This document shows, one piece after another, positions 42,627 to 50,934 of a stretch of DNA of 64,000 nucleotides. Position 1 is the stretch's first letter. Every line of letters starts with the position of its first letter. The notes below the pieces were generated by a model. That model was not told where the DNA came from and searched no databases. It saw only the letters and a list, made by a program, of their open reading frames with translations. The position numbers and the translations under genes are program-made. Source of the DNA: Micavibrio sp. UBA7657 (GTDB taxonomy: Bacteria; Pseudomonadota; Alphaproteobacteria; Micavibrionales; Micavibrionaceae); NCBI GenBank assembly GCA_002483465.1, contig DLHX01000001.1, positions 248,238 to 312,237 of the forward strand, given 5' to 3'.

Positions 42627-43752
42627 GGATCATGTCTCCTATGACATCTTCGCGCTGTGAAACGCGTGCGCGCACCATCTTACCCTTATCGGACAGAAGC
42701 AGAACAGGGGCCTCTGAAATTGCATAAACGCGCATGCCGTCGGCGGACGCAACCGAAGCCGACCATGCCGGCGAAAGCAGCGTCAAAGGCGTGCGGACAT
42801 AGGTGCCGCCCTTGAAGGCATAAGCCGTTGTGCGGCCATCGACGCCGGAAACATCGAGCTTTTTTGCTCCGCTCGGCGGCACGCCCTGCAACACCGAGGC
42901 GATATCGGCATCGCCTGCAGCGGTGGTTATTCCCTTGTCGATCAGCGGCGCCTGCGCCATCGGGCCGTATTCGGGGATGATCGCGTCGAAGCGGTAATGG
43001 ACGGATTCGCGGCTGGTTTGCAGCGAGATGATGACCGGCGTTTTCAGTGTAAGAAGCCGGATCGACATGTTTCCGGTGGCGAATTCGGATTGCGGCGAAA
43101 TGCGGATGATGTGCGAACCTTGCGTCGAGGACGCCTCGACCACTTCAAAATTTCCGGCCCAGCTGATGTCCTGGATCGGCCACGGCGCGCCGGTCATATC
43201 AAGAACGTTGAACGTAGAGACGTGGCCGTAAGCGGTTTTCACCACGAGCGGCGTAGCGCCGGGATCAAGAGACACGGTTTCGACGGTAACTTCGGGTTTT
43301 GGCGCGGCGTAAACCGGCAGTTCGACGGATTCCTGCGTGCGGTCGAAATGCTCGAGCAGCGTACGGATTTCATCGGGACGCAGCGGCAAAACACCCTGCA
43401 GCGCCGCGCTGAATGCTTCTTTTCTCGCTTCTTCCTCAAGCTCGTCTTCCGATTTTTCGAACTGAAAATCTTCGCCGCCATCGAGATTGGGCTCAGGCGC
43501 GAGTATGCCGTTGGCACCGAAAAAATCAGGTGTAGCTGTATCAGGTGTATCGGGTACCGACGGGCGCGGAACGCCGCCGGGCAGAAGAGGCGCCGGACTT
43601 GGCGATGGCGCCGCGCTGTTATCAATTTCCTGCGGCGGCAGTCCCGTGAACGCGCTGTTATCCTGCGCGTATCCAGGCATGCTCACAGTGCAGAGCAGGC
43701 CCAGAAATAAAGCGCCGGCAAGAATGGATTTTTCAAAAGAACGGTTACACAT
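42616..43752 (-). CDS. icmK: DotH/IcmK, outer-membrane core component
   Basis: Exported by a signal peptide (SILAGALFLGLLCTVSMPGYA, about 9-29 from the chosen start). The conserved DotH domain (about 145-300) includes YGHVSTFNVLDMTGAPWPI, SPQSEFATGNMSIRLL and SVHYRFDAIIPEYGP. An acidic/Pro-rich segment separates the signal from that domain. The start at 43752 is the first ATG; a TTG five codons upstream is an alternative. DotH with DotC and DotD forms the outer-membrane ring. Confidence 0.93.
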   Translation of the reverse strand: MCNRSFEKSILAGALFLGLLCTVSMPGYAQDNSAFTGLPPQEIDNSAAPSPSPAPLLPGGVPRPSVPDTPDTATPDFFGANGILAPEPNLDGGEDFQFEKSEDELEEEARKEAFSAALQGVLPLRPDEIRTLLEHFDRTQESVELPVYAAPKPEVTVETVSLDPGATPLVVKTAYGHVSTFNVLDMTGAPWPIQDISWAGNFEVVEASSTQGSHIIRISPQSEFATGNMSIRLLTLKTPVIISLQTSRESVHYRFDAIIPEYGPMAQAPLIDKGITTAAGDADIASVLQGVPPSGAKKLDVSGVDGRTTAYAFKGGTYVRTPLTLLSPAWSASVASADGMRVYAISEAPVLLLSDKGKMVRARVSQREDVIGDMIHGR

Positions 43753-43915
43753 CGAGGGCTGCGGCAAAACGGTCAGGGTTCCAAATATAAAGGCCTGACA
43801 AGGATATATGCTTAAAAAACGAGTGTCACCTGCGAATTGCTTCTAATTTACAAAAAAACACATAAATCGTTTTTGCAAAAATCAGATGATGATGACTGAA
43901 AGGAAGGCGTGCGGC

Positions 43916-44593
43916 TTAGCGCGGCACGGCGATCCATTGTTCGATTCCGACGCCGTTCGAGCTCTCTAAGCGCGGAACGCGGACGACGACGACGGTCACC
44001 AGCAGCGTGTCCGATTTTGTGCGCGATCCGGACTGATAGGTCAGGACCAGCGGCAGCTGGATAATCCATTGATAACGGCCCGCGACGACGCCCTCGGATT
44101 CCAGGATCGGCGCGCCTGCCGGGGCGGCGGTAACCACCTGCTGGTTGGCCTCAACCATTTCTATAATACGGGATTTCTGAAGGGCCTGGGTGAAACTTTC
44201 CCAGCCCCTGCGGGTGAAATTCCGCGAGGATTCCTGCAATCTGCGGCGGTAATCGTTGAATCCGAAGGTCATGACCTCGGTCGAGGCCTGCGCCACCCAC
44301 GACATCAGGGCCGGGGTGCTCAAATTGGGCTCATGCAGGGCGACCATGGGGATCAAACGGCCATCCTCGGTCGTGGCGAAATAGCGATCCTGCGGCTGGT
44401 GGACATGGATCACGAAATACATCGCGCCCAGCAGGATCATAATGATCACGCCCTCGAGCAGGCACAGCCTGAGGAGATTGCGGTATCCGTCACGGTAGAA
44501 TTCATTGCGGATAACGACCGTGCCAAGGCCGCTCGCGTCCTCGTTCGGCTCGCCGGCGCCAGCCGCTCCTGATTTTACATTCTTAAGGACCAT
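43916..44593 (-). CDS. icmL: DotI/IcmL, inner-membrane core protein
   Basis: The short N-terminal cytoplasmic part has the family segment TVVIRNEFYRDGYRNLLRL (25-43), a transmembrane helix spans 42-63, and a VirB8-like periplasmic domain follows (residues about 70-225) with ALMSWVAQASTEVMTFGF and the C-terminal VTVVVVRVPRLES segment. Length 225 residues, close to Legionella IcmL. First gene of the dotI-dotH-dotG-dotF-... minus-strand operon, divergent from the exported-family cluster across 241 bp. Confidence 0.94.
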   Translation of the reverse strand: MVLKNVKSGAAGAGEPNEDASGLGTVVIRNEFYRDGYRNLLRLCLLEGVIIMILLGAMYFVIHVHQPQDRYFATTEDGRLIPMVALHEPNLSTPALMSWVAQASTEVMTFGFNDYRRRLQESSRNFTRRGWESFTQALQKSRIIEMVEANQQVVTAAPAGAPILESEGVVAGRYQWIIQLPLVLTYQSGSRTKSDTLLVTVVVVRVPRLESSNGVGIEQWIAVPR

Positions 44594-44775
44594 AAACTTT
44601 AAGGTACCACGCGTTGACGATAATGCAAAAATCTGACGTTTTGCAGGTATTTATCTTGGCTTAAAATCCGCGGCTTCTCAAGCCGTGAAATGCACAGAGC
44701 GAAAATATCCTTAATTTTGGAGCGTGCACTTCGGGCCAAGGCTGTGATAAAATAGAAATAATTTGGGCATGTTGG

Positions 44776-44796
44776 GGCGATTTCACTGGAATCGCC
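44776..44796. other. Hairpin GGCGATT/AATCGCC in the divergent dotI/exported-gene gap
   Basis: A perfect 7 bp stem (GGCGATT with AATCGCC) with a 7 bp loop lies about 40-60 bp upstream of the first gene of the exported cluster. No T-tract follows. It may be an operator or a leader structure; a CGGCTT/AAGCCG stem lies at 44671-44685 as well. No promoter is certain in the 241 bp gap, though TGATAAAATA near 44742-44751 is a possible -10 region. Confidence 0.3.
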
Positions 44797-44834
44797 TCGG
44801 GGGTCTTTGAGATTTGATCTTTAACCGGTTTGAG

Positions 44835-46190
44835 ATGTTAACGCAGGGCAGCTCCACGACTCAGGTGAAGAGGAAGCGCTTTTCCTTCAGAAAAGTACGC
44901 CATTTTTTCCTTATTGTTCTTTTTGGCATTTCCTTCGTCACGGCTTACGCCACCCCGCCCCGCCAGGCGCAGGCGGCGTGCGTCATATGTAACGTTCTCG
45001 ACGTGGAAGCGGCGAAAGCGGCGATCATGCTTTTCCACGAAACCTTTGAAACATTTATAATGCAATATATTTCTGCGGAATTCGTGCTGCACAGATTTTG
45101 GCTCACTCAAACATTCTTCACCGCCGAGGTCCTGCCCGCGCTGATGATGATGACCGAGCAGATGTCGGCGGTCGGCATGCACCAGGTTTTTATTTTCGGC
45201 ACGTTCCTCGACGCGAAGCACCAGCTTGAAACCCAGCGCCTGTTCCAGGAATTGCAATTCGAGGCACAAAGAGATTATCAGCCCAGCGAGGATTTCTGCT
45301 GGTTCGGCACAAACGTGCGCAGCATGGCCGCGTCGGAAGCGCAAGGTCTTGGCAGCGCCGACTCTTTGAACGCGTTGCAGATGAAACGCCATCTCGGCAA
45401 CATCAACATGGGCGCTTCGGAATCGCGTGACCAGGACAAGGGCAACCGCTGGCAGCAATTCATCACCACCTATTGCGACACCGATGACAACAACAGGCTG
45501 ATGAACAGGGCGGGCACGGGCTTGCAGCTGGTCTGCGCTGGTGGCGACAAGCGGGTCAACAACGATATCGATTACACCCGCGTGGTAGACGAGCCGCGCA
45601 CATTCAATCTCTGGTTCGATGACACTGACAGGACGCCTGATGAAGAAGACATTATTGCGATGGGTAACAATCTGTACGGCCATGACGTTCTGACGCGCGA
45701 GGCGGACAACGAATATCTCAAGGAGCCGAAATACCAGCATCTTTATCTGGCGCTCCGCTCCGTCGCCGCAAAACGTAACGTTGCGCAAAACTCTTTCAAT
45801 GCGCTCGTCGGATTAAAGGCGGGAGGCAGCCCCGGGACCGTAGGCGCGCCGAACACACGCGAATTCCTGATAGCCGTCATGACCGAGCTTGGTATGGGCG
45901 CGGGCGAAGCGAGAGAGTATCTGGGCGAGCAGCCGAGCTACTATGCGCAGCTCGAAGTTCTCGCCAAGAAAATATACCAGAACCCTGATTTCTTCGCCGG
46001 GCTTTACGACTCACCCGCGAACGTCGCGCGTAAAGGCGTTGCCATGAAAGCGATCGAGCTTATGCTCGACCGCGCAATTTATGAAAGCCAGATCAGGCAG
46101 GAAATGCTGACATCCGTTCTGCTCTCGGCCAAACTCCGTCCCGCCATACGTGAAGTGAACAGAGACCTTGCGGGTTCAGGCGGCGAATAA
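44835..46190 (+). CDS. Exported Cys-rich protein, paralogous family of unknown function, copy 1 (about 451 residues)
   Basis: Not a family I recognise. The start is uncertain: ATG at 44835 is chosen; a TTG at 44814 adds seven residues. A signal peptide ends near the AQA-ACVIC boundary, so the mature protein begins at ACVIC with a CxxC, as in copies 2 and 3. Shared features with the other copies are M-x-x-T-EQM (ALMMMTEQM), DAKHQLETQRL, a CD-x-DDNN calcium-type motif flanked by Cys (CDTDDNNRL), and the C-terminal SYYAQLEVLAKKIYQNPDFF. Its stop overlaps the next start by TAATG. Confidence 0.85.
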   Translation: MLTQGSSTTQVKRKRFSFRKVRHFFLIVLFGISFVTAYATPPRQAQAACVICNVLDVEAAKAAIMLFHETFETFIMQYISAEFVLHRFWLTQTFFTAEVLPALMMMTEQMSAVGMHQVFIFGTFLDAKHQLETQRLFQELQFEAQRDYQPSEDFCWFGTNVRSMAASEAQGLGSADSLNALQMKRHLGNINMGASESRDQDKGNRWQQFITTYCDTDDNNRLMNRAGTGLQLVCAGGDKRVNNDIDYTRVVDEPRTFNLWFDDTDRTPDEEDIIAMGNNLYGHDVLTREADNEYLKEPKYQHLYLALRSVAAKRNVAQNSFNALVGLKAGGSPGTVGAPNTREFLIAVMTELGMGAGEAREYLGEQPSYYAQLEVLAKKIYQNPDFFAGLYDSPANVARKGVAMKAIELMLDRAIYESQIRQEMLTSVLLSAKLRPAIREVNRDLAGSGGE

Positions 46191-47560
46191 TGAAAAAAAT
46201 CCGCAAGCCCCGCTTCCTTCTCGTCGCCGGCTCGCTGTTCGTACTGGCTCTCTCCGTAGTTGTTGTGTCGTCGCCGCGCCCGGCGCACGCCTTTTCCGTT
46301 ATTCCTTGCGAAATGTGTTTAACGGGAGTCGTGGAGGCCGAGCTCGAGGAATGGGTCACCGACTATGTGGGCGGCACGTATTGGCGGTTGTCGCGTCATA
46401 TGCGCAGTGAAATGGTCGCACAGAAAGTCTGGATGGTTTCGATTTTCTGGGAAGACAATGTTCTGCCGGCGCTGATGTTGATGGCCAACCAGCTGACGGC
46501 GGTCGCCACGCAGCAGATGCAGATCGTCGGCGCGTTCATGGATGCAAAACAACAGCTTGAAACGCAGCAGGCGCTCCAGAGAATTGCCGCGCGCACGCAC
46601 AAGGAATATCAGACGACTGTCGGCCTTTGCGAATTCGCTTCTGCCGCAAAAAGCCTTGCCCACTCAGACCGTAAGTCGGAGGCGAACGCTCTCATGCTCG
46701 CCCAGCGCGCGCAGGATCGCCAGTTAGGCGCCGTTAATACCGCCGCCTCGCTGGGCGCGCACGGCGACCTGGCAAACCGCATCAAGCAGTACCGTGAAAA
46801 ATTCTGCGATCCCCGCGACAACAATAATGGTTTGAATTTTATGTGCGACTGGGACCAGGACAATGTTCCCGGCCCCCAGATCGGCGGTGGAGATCCCGTG
46901 CGCCTCAACAAGGATATCGATTACAAACGCACAATCGATTCGCCTCTGGCACTGGATATATTCGATATGGTTACGCTGCCATGGCGCGGTGATCTGGCAG
47001 ACCAGGAAGAAGAAGTATTTGCCATGGCAAGCAATCTGTACGGTAGCGAAATTTTCATTCGTCCGCCCAACGTCGAGCTGCGGCCTCTAACCACCGAGCG
47101 CATCACGAACATACAGAAAGTTTATCTGGATATGCGCGCGGTCGTCGCCAAGCTCGCGGTCGCGGAAAATTCCTTCAACGCAATTGTCGGGATGAAAACG
47201 GAAGGCTCTACCGGTTCGTACGGCTATCTTCGGGATTTGATGGTGGAGCTTGGTGCGGACCCGGGCGAGGCGATGGATTGGCTGGGCTACAACGCGCCCA
47301 GTTACTGGGCCCAGATGGAAGTCCTGACAAAAAAGATTTATCAGAACCCTGATTTCTATACCAATCTTTATGACACGCCGACCAACGTCGAGCGCAAAAA
47401 AGTTGCAATGCAGGCGATCGGCCTGATGCAGAAATTCGACCTGTTCAAAAGCCATCTGCGCGCCGAGTCGTCGCTTTCGGTAATTCTCGAGCTGGCGGTT
47501 GTCGATCTTCAGAATGAAATAGAAAACGAGATCAACCAGGCGGTCGGCGAAGGCGATTAG
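46190..47560 (+). CDS. Exported Cys-rich paralogous protein, copy 2, 456 residues
   Basis: A signal peptide (LLVAGSLFVLALSVVVVSS, about 8-26) leads to mature IPCEMC (CxxC) followed by VVEAELEEWVTDYVGGTYW. The calcium-type motif CDPRDNNNGLNFMCDWDQDN has Asp/Asn at alternating positions between two Cys, like thrombospondin type 3 or EF-hand-like loops. The C-terminal block NFYTN...-type SYWAQMEVLTKKIYQ is shared with copies 1, 3 and 4. It is translationally coupled to copy 1. No catalytic motif recognised. Confidence 0.88.
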   Translation: MKKIRKPRFLLVAGSLFVLALSVVVVSSPRPAHAFSVIPCEMCLTGVVEAELEEWVTDYVGGTYWRLSRHMRSEMVAQKVWMVSIFWEDNVLPALMLMANQLTAVATQQMQIVGAFMDAKQQLETQQALQRIAARTHKEYQTTVGLCEFASAAKSLAHSDRKSEANALMLAQRAQDRQLGAVNTAASLGAHGDLANRIKQYREKFCDPRDNNNGLNFMCDWDQDNVPGPQIGGGDPVRLNKDIDYKRTIDSPLALDIFDMVTLPWRGDLADQEEEVFAMASNLYGSEIFIRPPNVELRPLTTERITNIQKVYLDMRAVVAKLAVAENSFNAIVGMKTEGSTGSYGYLRDLMVELGADPGEAMDWLGYNAPSYWAQMEVLTKKIYQNPDFYTNLYDTPTNVERKKVAMQAIGLMQKFDLFKSHLRAESSLSVILELAVVDLQNEIENEINQAVGEGD

Positions 47561-47594
47561 GCGGAACGCCGGAGTTTTTAATTTTGAAAGTTAT

Positions 47595-48941
47595 ATGAGA
47601 AAATTTTTTATAAAAAGAAACCTGATCCTTTCGGTGTTCGTAATGGCCCTGGCCTTTACGGTCATTATGCCGCGCCCGGCGAACGCTCTTTGCGAATGGT
47701 GCGTAAAGGGAGTCGTGGAGGCCGAGCTTCAGGCATGGGTCACCGACATCCAGGGCGGCACCTACTGGCGGCTGACGCGCTTCGTGCGCAGCGAAATGAC
47801 CGGGGAGAAAATCTGGCTGATTTCGATTTTGTGGGAGGACAATATCCTGCCCGCAATGATGCTGATGGCCGACCAGTTAACAGCCGTGGCGATGCAGCAG
47901 ATGCAGATCATCGGCACGTTTATGGACGCCAAGCATCAGCTGGAGACGCAGCAGGTATTGCAGAAAATTGCTGCGCGCACGCACAAGGATTACCAGCCGA
48001 GCATCGGGCTTTGCGAGTTCGGCACTCTCATGAAAAGCATGGCCATGACCGATCGCAAGGTGGACGTGACTGCCGTTCTTATGGCCCAGCACTCTCAAGA
48101 CCGCCAGCTGGGCGCGGTCAACACGGCGTCCGCGCTGGGCGAAGACAGTGACAAGGAAAGCCGCATCAAGCAGTTCCGAGAACAATTCTGCCAGCGTTTC
48201 GATAACAATGACGGGCTTAATATACTTTGCGATTGGGACCAGGACGGTGTTCCCGGCCCCATCATCGGCGGCCAGAACCCCGATCGCCGTAACAAGGATA
48301 TCGATTTCGTCCGCACGCTCGACAAGCCGTGGACAGTTCATGTGGATATGCTTTACCCGTCGCTACGCGAAGTGCTGACCGATGACGAGGAGGAGGTCTT
48401 CGCGCTGGCTAGCAACCTGTATGGTCATGAGCTCTTTATCCGCCCGCCCGCCCGCTCGCTGCAGGCGCTTCCCAACCAGCGCATCACGAACATGCAGAAA
48501 ACCTACATGGATATACGCTCGGTTGTCGCCAAGCGTGCGGTGGCTGAAAATTCCTTCAATGCAATCGTGGGATTGAAATCCAATGGTGCCGAGAGCGTGC
48601 CTGATTATCTCATAGCCATGTTGCAGGAACTTGGCCTTCCTTACGATGTCGCGACGCAAATGAGCGGCGGCGCCTTGCCCAGCTATTACTCCCAGATGGA
48701 AGTCTTGACGAAAAAGGTTTATCAGAAGCCGGATTTTTACACGAACCTTTATGACACGCCAGCCAACGTCGACCGCAAAGAGGTTGCGATGCAGGCCGTC
48801 GGCCTGATGCAGAAATTCGACATCTTCAAATCCTATCTGCGGAACGAAGCATCGCTTTCAGTGCTTCTCGAGATGGAGGTTGTCACCCTTCAGAACGAAG
48901 TGGAAAACGAGATCAACCAGATGACGGGCGAAAAAGATTAG
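47595..48941 (+). CDS. Exported Cys-rich paralogous protein, copy 3, 448 residues
   Basis: Closest to copy 2. Signal peptide near residues 9-31 (LILSVFVMALAFTVIMP), then mature LCEWC. The family blocks are present in order: VVEAELQAWVTDIQGGTYWR, MLMADQLTAVAMQQMQII, DAKHQLETQQVLQK, CQRFDNNDGLNILCDWDQDG, and SYYSQMEVLTKKVYQKP. The leader and first codons (ATGAGAAAATTTTTTA) are almost the same as those of copy 4, showing a recent shared origin of the junction. The 34 bp gap suggests cotranscription. Confidence 0.88.
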   Translation: MRKFFIKRNLILSVFVMALAFTVIMPRPANALCEWCVKGVVEAELQAWVTDIQGGTYWRLTRFVRSEMTGEKIWLISILWEDNILPAMMLMADQLTAVAMQQMQIIGTFMDAKHQLETQQVLQKIAARTHKDYQPSIGLCEFGTLMKSMAMTDRKVDVTAVLMAQHSQDRQLGAVNTASALGEDSDKESRIKQFREQFCQRFDNNDGLNILCDWDQDGVPGPIIGGQNPDRRNKDIDFVRTLDKPWTVHVDMLYPSLREVLTDDEEEVFALASNLYGHELFIRPPARSLQALPNQRITNMQKTYMDIRSVVAKRAVAENSFNAIVGLKSNGAESVPDYLIAMLQELGLPYDVATQMSGGALPSYYSQMEVLTKKVYQKPDFYTNLYDTPANVDRKEVAMQAVGLMQKFDIFKSYLRNEASLSVLLEMEVVTLQNEVENEINQMTGEKD

Positions 48942-48975
48942 GCGGCAGGCCGGAAATTTTGAATTTGGAAATTAT

Positions 48976-50811
48976 ATGAGAAAATTTTTTACAAAAAGGA
49001 ATTTCATTATTGCAGGGCTGGCCCTGGCGGGGCTGACCGCCGGGCTGTTTGCGTATGGCGCTGTAACGGGAAACCCCTGGCAGCCGCTGGCCTCACTGAG
49101 CGGTAAAAACAAGACGCTGGCTCTGATGGGTACGCTCGAGGGTTTTGAGCCTGGCGCAAAGGTCAGCTACAGCATCATGCCTGATGAAGGCCGCGCCGCG
49201 CACGGCGAAGCCGAAATTGACGCGGCGGGCAACCTGAACCTCCCGGCCTATAATCTTTTCAATGCCGCCGGACGCAATCTTTCCTACGCGATCGAGGTGA
49301 ATGAAAAGGAAAAGCCGCTGAACCTGGCGATCACGTTCGATGCCAAGGAAGGCAGGATCGCAGTGCAGGGCAAGGGGCTGGATCCTTCCGCCCCGATTAG
49401 TCTCGGCGGTGAAAAAACGCATTCCGACTGGGCGGGCGTCATTCGTGAGAAAATCGCGGGCGACCTTAACCAACTCGGCCAGGAAGAAGGTTTCAAGGTC
49501 GCGCTCCTCGGTAACGTCGCCACTGACGCCGACAACCGCGCGCGCGACAAGGTCATCAAGGTTCTCGCCGCGCCCGGCGGCGGTCTGTACGAAGACCCGC
49601 TGCTGAATGTTTACTTTTTCCCCTATGGATGTACGGACGGCCTGCCCGGCGGGTTCTACAGTTTCTGCGTCCCCGGCAGCATGATGACGCCTTTGATCGT
49701 TCACAACTATGTGAAGGCGCTCATGTTGATGACCGAGCAGCTCACGGCGGTGATGGGCTCGATGATGCTGCATGTCGGGGCGATGATGGATGCGAAGTTC
49801 CAGCTGGAGACCCAGCGCGAAATGCAGCGACTGGTCGCGCAGGCGCACAAGGATTATCACCCGAGCGAAATGATGTGCGAATACGGCTCTTTCATGAGAA
49901 GCCTTTTCTCTGCGGAAGAAAAATCCATGACCGAGAAAATGACGATGAGCTCGCTGCTCACGCAGTTCTATGTCGGGACAGCGCATAACAGCAGCTCGGA
50001 AAGCTTTATGAGCGACTTCAATTCCCGGGGACAGCAGTTCCGCACGACCTATTGCGATACCAACGACAATAATGACGGCCTTAACTTCATGTGCGACCAC
50101 GACCAGGTCTTCAACGGCGGTCCCGCCGGTGCCGTCAGCCGCGAGGAGATAAACAAGGATATTGATTTCCGCCGCACCATCGACAGCAGGCTGACAGTGA
50201 ACATCGATTTCACCAGTACGCACACGGGCGGTGTCCCGGTGCGCCCGCCGGAACCCGACGAGCCTGAAACTCTCGCGCTCGCTAAAAATCTCTACTGGCC
50301 GCGGCCATTGCCGCCCGGCGTGCCGGAAACCATCAACGATGACTTTTTCAAATACGTGAACGCGCGCCATGTCTACGCCGCGATGAATGTCGCCCATGAT
50401 TCCTATGTCACCATTGCCGGCATGAAAAGCAAGGGGCACCCGACCCTGCTTGATCGATCCGGCTGGTCCTACATGCAGGCGATGATGCGCAATTTCGGCA
50501 TGGACGATGAAACAGTTTATACATGGATGAGGGAACAGTATCCAAGCTACTATGTGCAGATGGAAATCCTGACGAAAAAAATCTACCAGCACCCGGATTT
50601 CTACACGAACCTCTACGACAAGCCCGCCAACGTGAAACGTATCAGCGCGACGCTGGAAGCCATCAAGCTCATGCAGCAGCGGGATTTCTATGATTCAATG
50701 CTCCGGCGCGAAATGATGACTTCGCTCCTGCTCGAGGAGGCGCTCCAGCCCGACGTGCGTCGCCTCAACGCGGCCGTGGTCCAGGACGCCCGCAACCTCC
50801 AGCGCCGTTAG
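48976..50811 (+). CDS. Exported Cys-rich paralogous protein with extra N-terminal domain, copy 4, 611 residues
   Basis: An N-terminal signal-like segment (IIAGLALAGLTAGLFAYGAV) is followed by an additional ~170-residue domain (about 45-210, with TLEGFEPGAKVSYSIMPDEG and VNEKEKPLNLAITFD) not seen in copies 1-3. The common core begins near 220 (PYGCTDGLPGGFYSFC replaces the CxxC start), with MLMTEQLTAVMGSMMLH, the motif CDTNDNNDGLNFMCDHD and SYYVQMEILTKKIYQHPDFY. It is the last gene of the cluster. The extra domain looks like a fibronectin- or invasin-type beta domain, but this is only a guess. Confidence 0.87.
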   Translation: MRKFFTKRNFIIAGLALAGLTAGLFAYGAVTGNPWQPLASLSGKNKTLALMGTLEGFEPGAKVSYSIMPDEGRAAHGEAEIDAAGNLNLPAYNLFNAAGRNLSYAIEVNEKEKPLNLAITFDAKEGRIAVQGKGLDPSAPISLGGEKTHSDWAGVIREKIAGDLNQLGQEEGFKVALLGNVATDADNRARDKVIKVLAAPGGGLYEDPLLNVYFFPYGCTDGLPGGFYSFCVPGSMMTPLIVHNYVKALMLMTEQLTAVMGSMMLHVGAMMDAKFQLETQREMQRLVAQAHKDYHPSEMMCEYGSFMRSLFSAEEKSMTEKMTMSSLLTQFYVGTAHNSSSESFMSDFNSRGQQFRTTYCDTNDNNDGLNFMCDHDQVFNGGPAGAVSREEINKDIDFRRTIDSRLTVNIDFTSTHTGGVPVRPPEPDEPETLALAKNLYWPRPLPPGVPETINDDFFKYVNARHVYAAMNVAHDSYVTIAGMKSKGHPTLLDRSGWSYMQAMMRNFGMDDETVYTWMREQYPSYYVQMEILTKKIYQHPDFYTNLYDKPANVKRISATLEAIKLMQQRDFYDSMLRREMMTSLLLEEALQPDVRRLNAAVVQDARNLQRR

Positions 50812-50844
50812 GCCTTTTCCGGGGGGCCTACAAAGGCCTGAAAC

Positions 50845-50860
50845 TGGCACTTTCCTTGCA
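50845..50860 (+). promoter_or_regulatory. Sigma-54 (RpoN) promoter upstream of flgK
   Basis: TGGCACTTTCCTTGCA matches the -24/-12 consensus TGGCAC-N5-TTGCA exactly. It is 75 bp upstream of the flgK start, a typical position for late flagellar promoters in Alphaproteobacteria that use RpoN with FlbD-type activators. Confidence 0.88.
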
Positions 50861-50934
50861 AGATAATCCACAGGACTGAATTCGGCGCCAATTCTGGCAA
50901 ATATTGCCCCTGGCGCCCCTGATAGGGATTGAAT

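Noticed and set aside
49093..50592. A 499-codon antisense frame within exported paralogue 4
   Set aside because: The sense strand aligns with three tandem paralogues, so the antisense frame is a shadow.
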